The notes under the pieces are model-generated. The model was given only the letters and a program-made list of their open reading frames with translations, had not been told where the DNA came from and did not search any database. A stretch of DNA of 64,000 nt from Acidobacteriota bacterium (GTDB lineage: Bacteria; Acidobacteriota; Vicinamibacteria; Vicinamibacterales; JAFNAJ01). Within the stretch, counting starts at the first letter, position 1. Each line of letters starts with the position of its first letter. The stretch covers positions 1 through 64,000 of the forward strand of contig JAHDVP010000010.1 of NCBI GenBank assembly GCA_023384575.1, written 5' to 3'. This document shows, one piece after another, positions 8,069 to 19,389 of the stretch. A program made the position numbers and the translations under genes.

Positions 8069-8842
8069 TCAGCCTGCGGGACACTCCAGCTCCAGCCCGT
8101 CGTAGGCCAGCTCGACACCTGGTGGCAACGCCGCCGAGGTTTCCGCATGACCGAGGTCGTGGCAGAGGTGCGTGAGCAGCGTGCGGCGCGCGCCGATACG
8201 GGTGGCCGCCTCGACCGCCTCGGCTACGGTGAAGTGCGTCGGGTGCGGGCGGTGGCGCAGCGCGCCGATCACCACCGTGTCGAGTCGCTCGAGCAGCGGC
8301 CACGACGTGTCGGGAATGCCGTTGCAGTCGGTGAGGTAGGCGAACCGGCCGAACCGGTAGCCCAGGATCGTCCGCGGCCCGTGCCAGATGGGCACGGGCA
8401 CGACCTCGGCCGGCCCGAGGCAGAACGGCCCCGCCACCACGAAGGGCACGAGCCTCGGCACGCCGCCGCCGACCTCCTCGGGCGCATCGAACACGTACCC
8501 GAACGACCGCCGCAGGTCGTCGATGGTCCGCCGGTCGCCATAGATCGGCAGGGCGCCGCCCATCAGCGCGTTGTAGCGACGCGTCTCGTCGAGGCCGAGG
8601 ATGTGATCGGCGTGACTGTGCGTGAAGAGGATGGCATCGACCCGCTCGACGCCGTACCGGAGCGCCTGCTGCCGCAGGTCCGTCGACGTATCGACCAGCA
8701 CGTGGCAGCCGGGGGCGAGCTCGACGAGGATAGACGGACGCAGGCGGGCGTCGCGCGGATCCGGCGACCGGCACACCTGACAACGGCAGCCGATCATCGG
8801 GACGCCGTGCGAGGTGCCGGTGCCGAGGAACCGGACCCTCAC
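8069..8842 (-). CDS. PhnP-like MBL-fold phosphodiesterase
   Basis: A 257-residue metallo-beta-lactamase-fold hydrolase. It has the metal signature HSHADH (75-80) and an N-terminal cysteine trio within GCRCQVC (Cys19, Cys21, Cys24) matching the structural zinc site of PhnP. In PhnP the enzyme hydrolyses cyclic ribosyl phosphates; here no phn genes are near, so the substrate is open. The start is GTG8842, overlapping the stop of the DUF1844 gene as GTGA, so translation of the two is coupled. Confidence 0.88.
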   Translation of the reverse strand: MRVRFLGTGTSHGVPMIGCRCQVCRSPDPRDARLRPSILVELAPGCHVLVDTSTDLRQQALRYGVERVDAILFTHSHADHILGLDETRRYNALMGGALPIYGDRRTIDDLRRSFGYVFDAPEEVGGGVPRLVPFVVAGPFCLGPAEVVPVPIWHGPRTILGYRFGRFAYLTDCNGIPDTSWPLLERLDTVVIGALRHRPHPTHFTVAEAVEAATRIGARRTLLTHLCHDLGHAETSAALPPGVELAYDGLELECPAG

Positions 8843-9117
8843 GGCGTGATGATGCGCCGGTCCTGCTGGCTGGCCTCGATGTAGCGCATGCGCAGCTCGT
8901 ACAGCAGGTCGTCGACGAGCTGCTGCTCGTCGGCGGCCAGGTTCCCCTTGGTCTTCTCCTGCAGCATGGCGAGGATGTCGATCATCTGCCCCGCGGCCGG
9001 CAGGTTGACCTGCGTCGTCCCGACGCTGGGGTCGGCCACGTCGCCGAGGTGGATGGCCGCCGTGGCGCCGAGTGACACGATGAAGTTGGCGAAGGTGACG
9101 CCGGGCTGCTGCTCCAT
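8839..9117 (-). CDS. DUF1844 family protein
   Basis: A 92-residue conserved protein of unknown function, opening MEQQPGVTFANFIVSLGATA. The body has LGDV, QMIDILAMLQEKTKGNL and a helical DDLLYELRMRYIEA end, the typical DUF1844 layout. GGAG a few bases upstream sets the start at 9117. The gene overlaps the PhnP-like gene by four bases and diverges from mazG across 51 bp. A TATGCT at 9136-9131 could be its -10 box. No function is proposed. Confidence 0.85.
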   Translation of the reverse strand: MEQQPGVTFANFIVSLGATAAIHLGDVADPSVGTTQVNLPAAGQMIDILAMLQEKTKGNLAADEQQLVDDLLYELRMRYIEASQQDRRIITP

Positions 9118-9168
9118 GTGCTCCGATGCTAGCATAGGCCCCGCGCTGCTCAACCCCGCACGACCGCC

Positions 9169-10044
9169 ATGACCGATCCCGCCCCGTCCTCCGCCCGTCG
9201 CGTCCCCCCGCCGCGAGCGTCCTCGGCCGCTCCCGGTGCCGAGTTCGAACGGCTCGTCGAGATCATGCGCCTGCTCCGCTCGCCCGACGGGTGCCCGTGG
9301 GACCGGGAGCAGACGCTGGCGTCGCTCGCGCCGTACGTGCTCGAAGAGGCGTACGAGGTGATCGACGCCATCGAGCGCGGCGACCTCGAGGAACTGCGCG
9401 ACGAAGTCGGCGACCTCATCTTCGAAGGGGTGTTCCTGGCGCAGGTCGCGAGCGACGAAGGGGCGTTCAACATCGGCGAAGCGGTGCGCGCCATCGGCGA
9501 CAAGCTGATCCGACGACATCCGCACGTCTTCGCCACGCCGGGCACGAGCCCCGACCTCGACTCGCCGGCCGAGGTGAAAGAACAGTGGGACGAGATCAAG
9601 ACGCGCGAACGGGCCGACGCTGGCCGGAGCCACCAAAGCGCCCTCGACGGCATCCCCCGTGCCCTGCCGGCAGTGCTCACCGCCTGCGAGATGGGCCGCC
9701 ACGCGGCCAAGGTCGGGTTCGACTGGCCCGATGCGGCCGGGGTGCTGGCCAAGGTCCGTGAGGAGCTCGACGAGCTCGACGCCGCGCTCGCGGCCGGCGA
9801 CCGGCCGCACGCCGCCGAAGAGCTCGGCGACCTCTTCTTCTCGCTCGCCAACCTCGCCCGCCAGCTCGACATCGAGCCCGAGGGCGCCCTGCGGGCGGCC
9901 AACCGGAAGTTCGAGCGCCGGTTCCGGGCCATGGAGCTCGACATCGCGGAACGTGGACAGCGTCTCGAGACGCTGAGCGTCGACGAGATGGAGGCCGCAT
10001 GGAACCGGGTGAAAGACGCCGAGCCGCGTCCGGGGGGCGAGTAG
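9169..10044 (+). CDS. mazG: nucleoside triphosphate pyrophosphohydrolase MazG
   Basis: A 291-residue two-domain MazG that cleaves NTPs or dNTPs to the monophosphate and pyrophosphate, a house-cleaning role. The first domain shows GCPWDREQT, EEAYEVIDAIE, ELRDEVGDLIFE and KLIRRHPHVF. The linker VKEQWDEIK leads to the second domain with VGFDWPD, KVREELDELDAAL and EELGDLFFSLANLAR. The N-terminal 25 residues are proline- and serine-rich and unique to this copy. Its 3' end is followed by a hairpin and then the 221 bp element. Confidence 0.95.
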   Translation: MTDPAPSSARRVPPPRASSAAPGAEFERLVEIMRLLRSPDGCPWDREQTLASLAPYVLEEAYEVIDAIERGDLEELRDEVGDLIFEGVFLAQVASDEGAFNIGEAVRAIGDKLIRRHPHVFATPGTSPDLDSPAEVKEQWDEIKTRERADAGRSHQSALDGIPRALPAVLTACEMGRHAAKVGFDWPDAAGVLAKVREELDELDAALAAGDRPHAAEELGDLFFSLANLARQLDIEPEGALRAANRKFERRFRAMELDIAERGQRLETLSVDEMEAAWNRVKDAEPRPGGE

Positions 10045-10176
10045 GCCGGTCGGCCGCACTCGATCGCGTGCGCTGCCGACGACACCGTCGCCGGGCTCAG
10101 CCATCGCGGGCGCCAACCATCCCCGTCGCGGCGCGCTGACGCACGAACGCGCAACGGACTGGCACGAGCGCCGGTC

Positions 10177-10193
10177 GCCCGCCACCGGCGGGC
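10177..10193 (+). terminator. hairpin after mazG
   Basis: GCCCGCC-ACC-GGCGGGC forms a perfect 7 bp stem, followed by TTCCCCT. It lies 133 bases after the mazG stop and just left of the repeat element. The short T run makes a Rho-independent terminator only plausible. Confidence 0.45.
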
Positions 10194-10198
10194 TTCCC

Positions 10199-10419
10199 CT
10201 AGAGTGGATCTCACTTGTGTTGATGCTGCCACGCCCGGTTCCGACGACCGGACCGCCCTGCGAGGGCGCCGCGGGCCGCTGGCCGCGCGGGTCGCGCCGG
10301 GGCCCTGTTCCCCCGGCGCTCAACCGCGCTGGTCCCCTGGGCCTTCTCGGGCGGTCAGGCGTGGCGTGTCGGTCGTCTCCACAGGGCCCGGCATCCTCAA
10401 CACAAGTGAGTCGGTCTAG
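10199..10419. mobile_element. about 220 bp element with terminal inverted repeats, copy 1
   Basis: The element runs between CTAG sites at 10199-10202 and 10416-10419. Inside them a perfect 13 bp inverted repeat, TCACTTGTGTTGA (10211-10223), returns as TCAACACAAGTGA (10397-10409). The interior is GC-rich with several nested hairpins, for example CGCCCT-GCG-AGGGCG. About 200 bp are closely repeated, in opposite orientation, at 39318-39549, and half at 35485-35605. There is no ORF of note, so it is non-autonomous or an RNA element. Its right CTAG contains the TAG stop of comEC. Confidence 0.85.
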
Positions 10420-13001
10420 TGGTCACGGACCGGGCGCAACGCGGCCTCGTCGGCGTCGACGATCCACCGTTCTCCGATCATGGTCGAGACGCGGAGCCGC
10501 TGCCCGTCGGTCTCGACGAACACGGCGCCGTGGCGGTCGGTCCGCAGCACCCGGGCACCGGCCTGCCGATACCTCGCGACCACCGCGGGCGTCGGGTGCC
10601 CGAAAAGGTTGCCAGCCCCGGCACTGACGACGGCCAGCGTGGGCGCCGTGCCATTGACGAACGCCTCGGTGCTCGACCCGGCGCTGCCGTGGTGCGGCAC
10701 TTTGAGCACGACGAGTGGCACCGCCTCGATGCGCCGTGCGACGTCGGCCTCCACCTCGCGGCCGATGTCACCGGTGAGCAGGACGGCGACCTGTTCGTAG
10801 ACGATCTCGACAACGAGAGAGTCGTCGTTCCGTACGCGTTGCCGTTCCCAGTCGGGCGGCGGCGGGTGGAGCACGCGCAGGCGCACGCCCCCCGTGTCGA
10901 GGCTGTCCCCTGCGAACCGCTGCCGCCACACCAGGCCGAGGCGCTCGCTCTCGCGGCGGAGGCGGGCCAGCCCGCCGTCACGAGGCACGGGCACGCCCTC
11001 CCAGACCTCACGAGGCCTGAAGACGCCGACGATCGCGCGGGCGCCTCCGACGTGGTCGGCATCGCCGTGCGTCAGCAGCAGCCAGTCGAGCCGACGTACG
11101 CCGAGTGCCCATAGCGCCCTCATGACGATGCGCTCGCCGAGGTCGAAGGTTGACGTCGTCGGCGTCTGGCGGCCGTGGCCCTCCCCGGCCGCGGGCCCCT
11201 GCCCCCTCGGCGTTCCTCCGGCATCGACGAGCAGGTGCCGGCCGTCGGGCAGCGACACGAGCGTGCTGTCGCCCTGCCCGACATCGAGAAAGGCGACCCG
11301 CAGCGTCGGCCCCCGCCACGTCACCTGGTCGGCGCAGTCGCAGGTGGCCGCCCGCGCGTGTCCGAGCCGCGCGGCCCAGACCGGCCCGGCGGCAAGGATC
11401 GCTGCGCTGCCCGCGGCGGCGACCAGACCCGCGCGCGGCCACGCGCTGCCCCGACAGCCGGCCAGCCATGAGACCACGCCCGCGTAGTACAGCGCGACCG
11501 CCCACGCGGGCGCCGGGGCGACGCGCCACGTCGCCCACGGCGCGAGGTCGACGCCTCGTGCGCTCTCGACGAGGCCGACGGCCGCGACGTGCGCCACGTA
11601 CCCGGCCACGGCCGCTGCGGAGGCCGACGCGCGCTCGAGCACCAGCGTCGCCATGCCGGCCAGTTGCACGAGCGTCATGAGCGGGATGGCCACGAAGTTC
11701 AGCGCGAAGCCGGCCAGCGTGACGCGCGAGAACACCTGCACGCCGACCGGCATGAGCGCCACCTCGGCCCCGAGCGTCGCCGCGGCGAGCGCCACCACGA
11801 CCAGCAGACTGTTTCGGACCAACCGCGCCTGGCCCCGGGCGTCGAGCCAGGCGGCCACGGGTTGCACCACACGCGGCGCGACGAGCAGGATGCCGGCCGT
11901 GGCGCCGAACGTCAGGGCGAAGCCGGCGTCGAACACCGAGAGGGGCGCGGCGGCAGCGACGAGGATGGCGCTCGCGGCCAGCAGGTTCATCGAACTCGAT
12001 GTCAGGTCGAGGGCGCGGCCGGCCAGGTAGAGCGAGGCGACGAGCGTCGCGCGGACGACCGACGGCCCGCCGCCGGCCACGACGGCGTAGGCGGCGAGCG
12101 GACCGACCGCCAGTAACGCCGACAGGCGGGGTCCGACGCGCGCCACTCCGGCGACCCACAGGAGGACGCCCGTGAGAATCGCGATGTTGCCCCCTGAGAT
12201 CGCGATCACGTGGAACGTGCCGGCCTCCTGCAGCCGGCGCGTCACGTCGTCGTCGAGGCCGGCCCGGTCGCCGATGAGGATGGCCGTCACGATGGCGGCC
12301 GACTGCACGCCGTGTCGCTCGACGTGGCGGGCGACGACCTCGCGCACCCAGGCCCGGGCCGCTGCGGGCAGCTCGTCGGCCGGACCGCCGCGCTCGACGA
12401 TTTCGACGAGGGCGGCGCTCTTCACGCTGCCGACCGCGGCGACGCCGCGCCTGACGAGCGCCTGGCGCTGATCGGGAACGCCCGGATTGCGGTAGGGCGC
12501 GGGGAGCCGCAACGTCGCCGGGGCACGTACGCGCCGGCCCGCGCGCCACTCGCCGATCCGGCCGGGCACCTGCGCGCCGCCCACGGCCAGCCGCAGCCCG
12601 CCGGTCATCGCGCGCCAGCCGCGCTCGTCGCGGAGCCGCTCGATGTCGAGCACCAGCGAGGCGCCGTAGTCGGTGGGTTGCGCATCGGCACGGAGGCGCC
12701 CTTCGACGACGAAGAGCGGGGCCTCGCGCCTCGGGCCGTCGGGCAGCGCCGCCACGAACGCGGCGAGGCTGGTGCGTGTGGCCGCGGCGATCGCCTGGCC
12801 GCCGAGCGCGACGCCGGCCATCGCGAAGCCGCACAGGAGGCCGGCCTGCGCGAGCCCCGGCCGGCCAGCCCTCCACCCCGTGACGGACACCACGAGGCAC
12901 AGGACCAGGGCGCCTGCGGCCGGCGCGACGGGCCACGCGCCGGCGGCGGCCGACGCGAGGCCGGCCACGAGGACGAGCGCGGGCATGGCGGCAGCGGGCA
13001 T
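10416..13001 (-). CDS. comEC: ComEC/Rec2 family competence DNA-uptake protein
   Basis: An 861-residue polytopic membrane protein. The N-terminus has hydrophobic segments and a DUF4131-like OB region. The central competence domain contains ILIGDRAGLDDDV, FHVIAISGGNIAIL and many helices. The C-terminal metallo-beta-lactamase domain has HGDADH (645-650), a GDIG loop and a PHHGS motif near 770. In competent bacteria this protein forms the channel for single-stranded DNA. The only other transformation-linked gene nearby is pilT. The start at 13001 is followed by an alternative ATG at 12986. The stop codon lies within the right end of the repeat element. Confidence 0.93.
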   Translation of the reverse strand: MPAAAMPALVLVAGLASAAAGAWPVAPAAGALVLCLVVSVTGWRAGRPGLAQAGLLCGFAMAGVALGGQAIAAATRTSLAAFVAALPDGPRREAPLFVVEGRLRADAQPTDYGASLVLDIERLRDERGWRAMTGGLRLAVGGAQVPGRIGEWRAGRRVRAPATLRLPAPYRNPGVPDQRQALVRRGVAAVGSVKSAALVEIVERGGPADELPAAARAWVREVVARHVERHGVQSAAIVTAILIGDRAGLDDDVTRRLQEAGTFHVIAISGGNIAILTGVLLWVAGVARVGPRLSALLAVGPLAAYAVVAGGGPSVVRATLVASLYLAGRALDLTSSSMNLLAASAILVAAAAPLSVFDAGFALTFGATAGILLVAPRVVQPVAAWLDARGQARLVRNSLLVVVALAAATLGAEVALMPVGVQVFSRVTLAGFALNFVAIPLMTLVQLAGMATLVLERASASAAAVAGYVAHVAAVGLVESARGVDLAPWATWRVAPAPAWAVALYYAGVVSWLAGCRGSAWPRAGLVAAAGSAAILAAGPVWAARLGHARAATCDCADQVTWRGPTLRVAFLDVGQGDSTLVSLPDGRHLLVDAGGTPRGQGPAAGEGHGRQTPTTSTFDLGERIVMRALWALGVRRLDWLLLTHGDADHVGGARAIVGVFRPREVWEGVPVPRDGGLARLRRESERLGLVWRQRFAGDSLDTGGVRLRVLHPPPPDWERQRVRNDDSLVVEIVYEQVAVLLTGDIGREVEADVARRIEAVPLVVLKVPHHGSAGSSTEAFVNGTAPTLAVVSAGAGNLFGHPTPAVVARYRQAGARVLRTDRHGAVFVETDGQRLRVSTMIGERWIVDADEAALRPVRDH

Positions 13002-13100
13002 GCCGGCTGCCGTGCAAGCTCCGTGACAGGGCGAATCGCGCGGAGAAGAGCGCGCCGGCGCGACCGCGGCGGCGCGGGCGTCGCAGAATCTGCGACGCGC

Positions 13101-16352
<3,252 letters not shown>

Positions 16353-16355
16353 CGT

Positions 16356-17489
16356 TCACACGCGCTGTTCCATCGCGTCGAGGAACAGCCGGAAGAGGTA
16401 GTCGGCATCGTGCGGCCCGGGCGCCGCTTCGGGGTGGTACTGCACGCAGAAGACCGGACGCCCGCGATGACGGATGCCCTCGACCGTACCGTCGTAGAGG
16501 TTGACGTGCGTCACCTCCACCTCCGACGGCAGCGTGCCGGGGTCGACCGCGAACCCGTGGTTCTGCGAGGTGATCTCGACCTGACCGGTCGCGAGGTGCT
16601 TCACCGGGTGGTTCGTGCCGCGATGGCCGAACTTCAGCTTGAAGGTCCGTCCGCCCATCGCCTGCGCCAGCACCTGATGTCCGAGACAGATCCCGAACAC
16701 CGGCACGTCCTCGGCGACGAGCGCCCGGGCGTTCTCGACCACGTAGTCGAGCGCGGCCGGGTCGCCGGGTCCGTTGCTGAAGAAGATCCCGTCGGGCGCC
16801 ATCGCCAGCAGGTCGGCTGCCGGCGCCGTCGCCGGGAACACGCGGACCTGGCAGCCATACTCGGTGAAGCGCCGCAGGATGTTCCATTTCATGCCGAGGT
16901 CGTAGGCCGCGATGCGCAGCGGACGGCCAGCGACACGTTCGGCCTGGACCACGTAGGCGTCCTGACCCGGCAGAACCGGCAGCGGCTCCCAGTCGAAGGG
17001 CGCGTGGCACGTCACCTCCCGCACGAGGTCCTGCCCCTCCATCACCGGAATGGCGCGCGCGCGCTCGACGAGCCCCCGCACCTCGGCGCTGCCGGTGGCG
17101 AGCACTCCACGCATCACGCCGGCCGACCGCAGCGTGCGCGTCAGCGCCCGCGTGTCGATCCCGGCGATGGCGACGACGCCGTGGCGCTCGAGGTACTCGC
17201 GCAGCGAGCCGTCGGCTCGCCAGTTGCTGGCCACCGGCGACGACTCCCGGACGATGAAGCCCGCCACCTGCACGCCACGCGACTCGACGTCGTCGTCGGT
17301 GACGCCGTAGTTGCCGATCTGCGGCGCCGTCATCGTCACGATCTGCCCCTTGTAGGAGGGGTCCGTGAGCACTTCCTGGTAGCCGGTGAGGCTCGTGTTG
17401 AAGACGACCTCGCCCGAGGTCTCGCCGGCGGCCCCGGCCGATTCACCTTCGTACACGTCACCGTTCTCGAGGGCGAGCACTGCTCTCAT
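16356..17489 (-). CDS. carA: carbamoyl-phosphate synthase small (glutaminase) subunit
   Basis: A 377-residue subunit that releases ammonia from glutamine for CarB. The CarA-specific N-terminal domain includes GEVVFNTSLTGYQE (26-39). The class I glutamine amidotransferase domain shows SNGPGDP (238-244), nucleophile Cys268 in GICLGHQ, and His352 and Glu354 in YHPEAAPGPHD. ATG17489 overlaps the stop of the upstream pseudokinase gene by four bases (ATGA), so the two are translationally coupled, which is not the usual context for carA. Confidence 0.98.
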   Translation of the reverse strand: MRAVLALENGDVYEGESAGAAGETSGEVVFNTSLTGYQEVLTDPSYKGQIVTMTAPQIGNYGVTDDDVESRGVQVAGFIVRESSPVASNWRADGSLREYLERHGVVAIAGIDTRALTRTLRSAGVMRGVLATGSAEVRGLVERARAIPVMEGQDLVREVTCHAPFDWEPLPVLPGQDAYVVQAERVAGRPLRIAAYDLGMKWNILRRFTEYGCQVRVFPATAPAADLLAMAPDGIFFSNGPGDPAALDYVVENARALVAEDVPVFGICLGHQVLAQAMGGRTFKLKFGHRGTNHPVKHLATGQVEITSQNHGFAVDPGTLPSEVEVTHVNLYDGTVEGIRHRGRPVFCVQYHPEAAPGPHDADYLFRLFLDAMEQRV

Positions 17490-19285
17490 GGTTGCCTGAT
17501 CCGTTCGAGGGAAGCCGCCACGCGCCGCGGCGCGCCAGGCTCGAGCACGACCGCCAGCGCCCAAGGGCCGTACCCGTCGAGCTCGAGGCGAATCGTACGC
17601 GAGCCCGTCGGCAGCGACGGCAGGCGGAGCGGGGTGACGCCCGCCGGGCGATCGTCGATGAACACACGCGCCCCCGCCGGACGCGAGACGACCTCGATGG
17701 GGCCCGAGTCCGCCCGGAGCCCGGGTGGCGGCGTCGGGGCCGATGTCGTGGGTGCCGGAACCACCGGGGGCCGCGCCACAGACGTTGGCCGAGCGACCCC
17801 GCTGGCTGGCGGCGCCGTTGGCCGCGCGGCGGCAGGGGGAGACGCCACACGCACAGGAGGCCGGTCGGCCGACGCCTCGGGCGGGGCCGGCAACTGCGGC
17901 ACGTCCTCGACGATCGACTCCGGCGCGGCCGGCGTCGCCGAGACGGCGGGTGCGACGGTCGCCCGTGGCGTCGTCGGCCGGCTGCCCCACCAGTAGAGGC
18001 CGAGCGCGACAATCATCAACCCGCCCGCGACGAGCGTCCACAGGGGAACGCGTGCCACGCCGCGCGAGACGGCCGCCGCAGCCCGCCGGGGCGGCCGCGG
18101 GTCTTCCCACGCGAAACGCGGGGGCTCGGGCTGAGCCGCGGGAGGCGGGTCCGTCGGAATCGACTCGGGCGCATGGCGCGTGTCGGCGCCGCCGGCGTCG
18201 TCGGACGGCCCCGGGTGGTCGACAGACCCGGCCGACGAGGGCGCCGGGCCGCTCGGGGCCGCGCCGGTTTCCGGATCCGTGGCCTCGAGGGCGTCGTCGG
18301 GGTGGTCGGGCGGGAACCAGGGCTGTTCACTCGGTTCGAGATCGACCTGCAGCGGGAGTTCCACCGGTTCGGCGTCGACCGACGCGGCGACGGGTGCCGC
18401 GGGGGCCAGGGGCTTGGCGCCTGGGCGGCCGGCCTGCGGAGCCCCGCCAGCCGGTCGTGGAAGCGGCACGGCCTCGAACGACTCGCCCGCCGCCTCCGCC
18501 AGCGCCATCGCCAGCGTGCTGGCCGACGACAGCCGACGCGTCACGTCGTCGTCGAGCGCCGCGGCCAGCGCCCGGCGGCACGCGTCGACATCGACGCCCA
18601 ACCCCAGGGCGGTGAGCTGGGCGACGGCGCCGGTTCCCGGCCCCGACAGGCGGCGGCCGGCCAGCAGTTCGAAGACGAGCGCGCCAAGGGCGAAGACGTC
18701 GGCGCGCTCGTCGAACGCCGCGTGGGCCAGTCGCTCCGGCGCGGCGTAGGGACGCCGGGCGGGCCGGCGGACACCGACCTCGGCGAGCGCCGCGGCCACG
18801 CCGAACCCGGTGACGCGCGCCTCGCCCGTGGTCGCGACGAGCACGTCCCGCGGATGCAGGGCCCCGTGGCAGGTACCGGTGGCCGCCGCCGCGTCGATCG
18901 CCGACGCGAGCTGGGTCACGAGCGGCAGCACCTCGGGCAGGGTGACGACGGCGCGACGGCGCAGGCGGGCGTCGAGCGAGTCATACGGCACGAACTCCTC
19001 GGCCAGCCAGGCGGTCGACCGCTCCACCCCGGTGGCGAGCACCGGGACGAGCCCCGGGTGCGACGGCAGGCGGGAGGTGAGGCGACCGAGCACGTCGGCG
19101 AGCCGCTGGGCCTGCTCCGGCACGAGGTCGACCTTGAACAGCTTGACGGCGACGAGGGCGTCGCGATCCGGGTCGTGGGCCCGGTACACGGGCCCGAGCA
19201 CGCCGACACCGACCTGATGCAGGACCCGGAACGGACCGATCGTCGTCGGCGGCAGCAGCGAGCCTGGTTCGTCGGGTGTGGGCAC
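17486..19285 (-). CDS. membrane pseudokinase with C-terminal PEGA domain
   Basis: A 599-residue protein. Residues 16-270 are a Ser/Thr kinase-like domain with a glycine loop (VGVGVLGPVY, 25-34) and the ATP lysine in VAVKLF (Lys48). The catalytic loop reads HGALHPRD (140-147) instead of HRDLKPxN, and the metal site is GFG (160-162) instead of DFG, so the essential aspartates and asparagine are gone. A proline-rich linker leads to one membrane helix (about 413-434). An extracytoplasmic Pro/Ala-rich stretch and a PEGA domain (about 528-596, SRPAGARVFIDDRPAGVTP) follow. GTG19285 is chosen from AGGA four bases before it and an extended -10 further upstream. It overlaps carA by four bases. Role unknown: a scaffold or sensor, not a catalyst, is inferred. 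Confidence 0.85.
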   Translation of the reverse strand: MPTPDEPGSLLPPTTIGPFRVLHQVGVGVLGPVYRAHDPDRDALVAVKLFKVDLVPEQAQRLADVLGRLTSRLPSHPGLVPVLATGVERSTAWLAEEFVPYDSLDARLRRRAVVTLPEVLPLVTQLASAIDAAAATGTCHGALHPRDVLVATTGEARVTGFGVAAALAEVGVRRPARRPYAAPERLAHAAFDERADVFALGALVFELLAGRRLSGPGTGAVAQLTALGLGVDVDACRRALAAALDDDVTRRLSSASTLAMALAEAAGESFEAVPLPRPAGGAPQAGRPGAKPLAPAAPVAASVDAEPVELPLQVDLEPSEQPWFPPDHPDDALEATDPETGAAPSGPAPSSAGSVDHPGPSDDAGGADTRHAPESIPTDPPPAAQPEPPRFAWEDPRPPRRAAAAVSRGVARVPLWTLVAGGLMIVALGLYWWGSRPTTPRATVAPAVSATPAAPESIVEDVPQLPAPPEASADRPPVRVASPPAAARPTAPPASGVARPTSVARPPVVPAPTTSAPTPPPGLRADSGPIEVVSRPAGARVFIDDRPAGVTPLRLPSLPTGSRTIRLELDGYGPWALAVVLEPGAPRRVAASLERIRQP

Positions 19286-19334
19286 TGGTTCCTGCGCAGG
19301 TCTCCGGCCGGCAGCCGTAAGGTGAAGCCGGACA

Positions 19335-19343
19335 AGTATAGCA
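19335..19343 (-). promoter_or_regulatory. extended -10 promoter of the pseudokinase-carAB operon
   Basis: The minus strand reads TGC-TATACT, with the hexamer at 19340 to 19335. Predicted transcription start is near 19328, leaving a 43-base leader before GTG19285. No good -35. It lies back to back with bshC. Confidence 0.5.
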
Positions 19344-19389
19344 AGCGCGCCTTGACAGCTTCCGGAACGCTCTGCGAGAGTACGGGCTC

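Noticed and set aside
9118-10323. Long N-terminal extension of the DUF1844 gene
   Set aside because: The extension is antisense to mazG and lacks family features. GGAG before ATG9117 fixes the true start.
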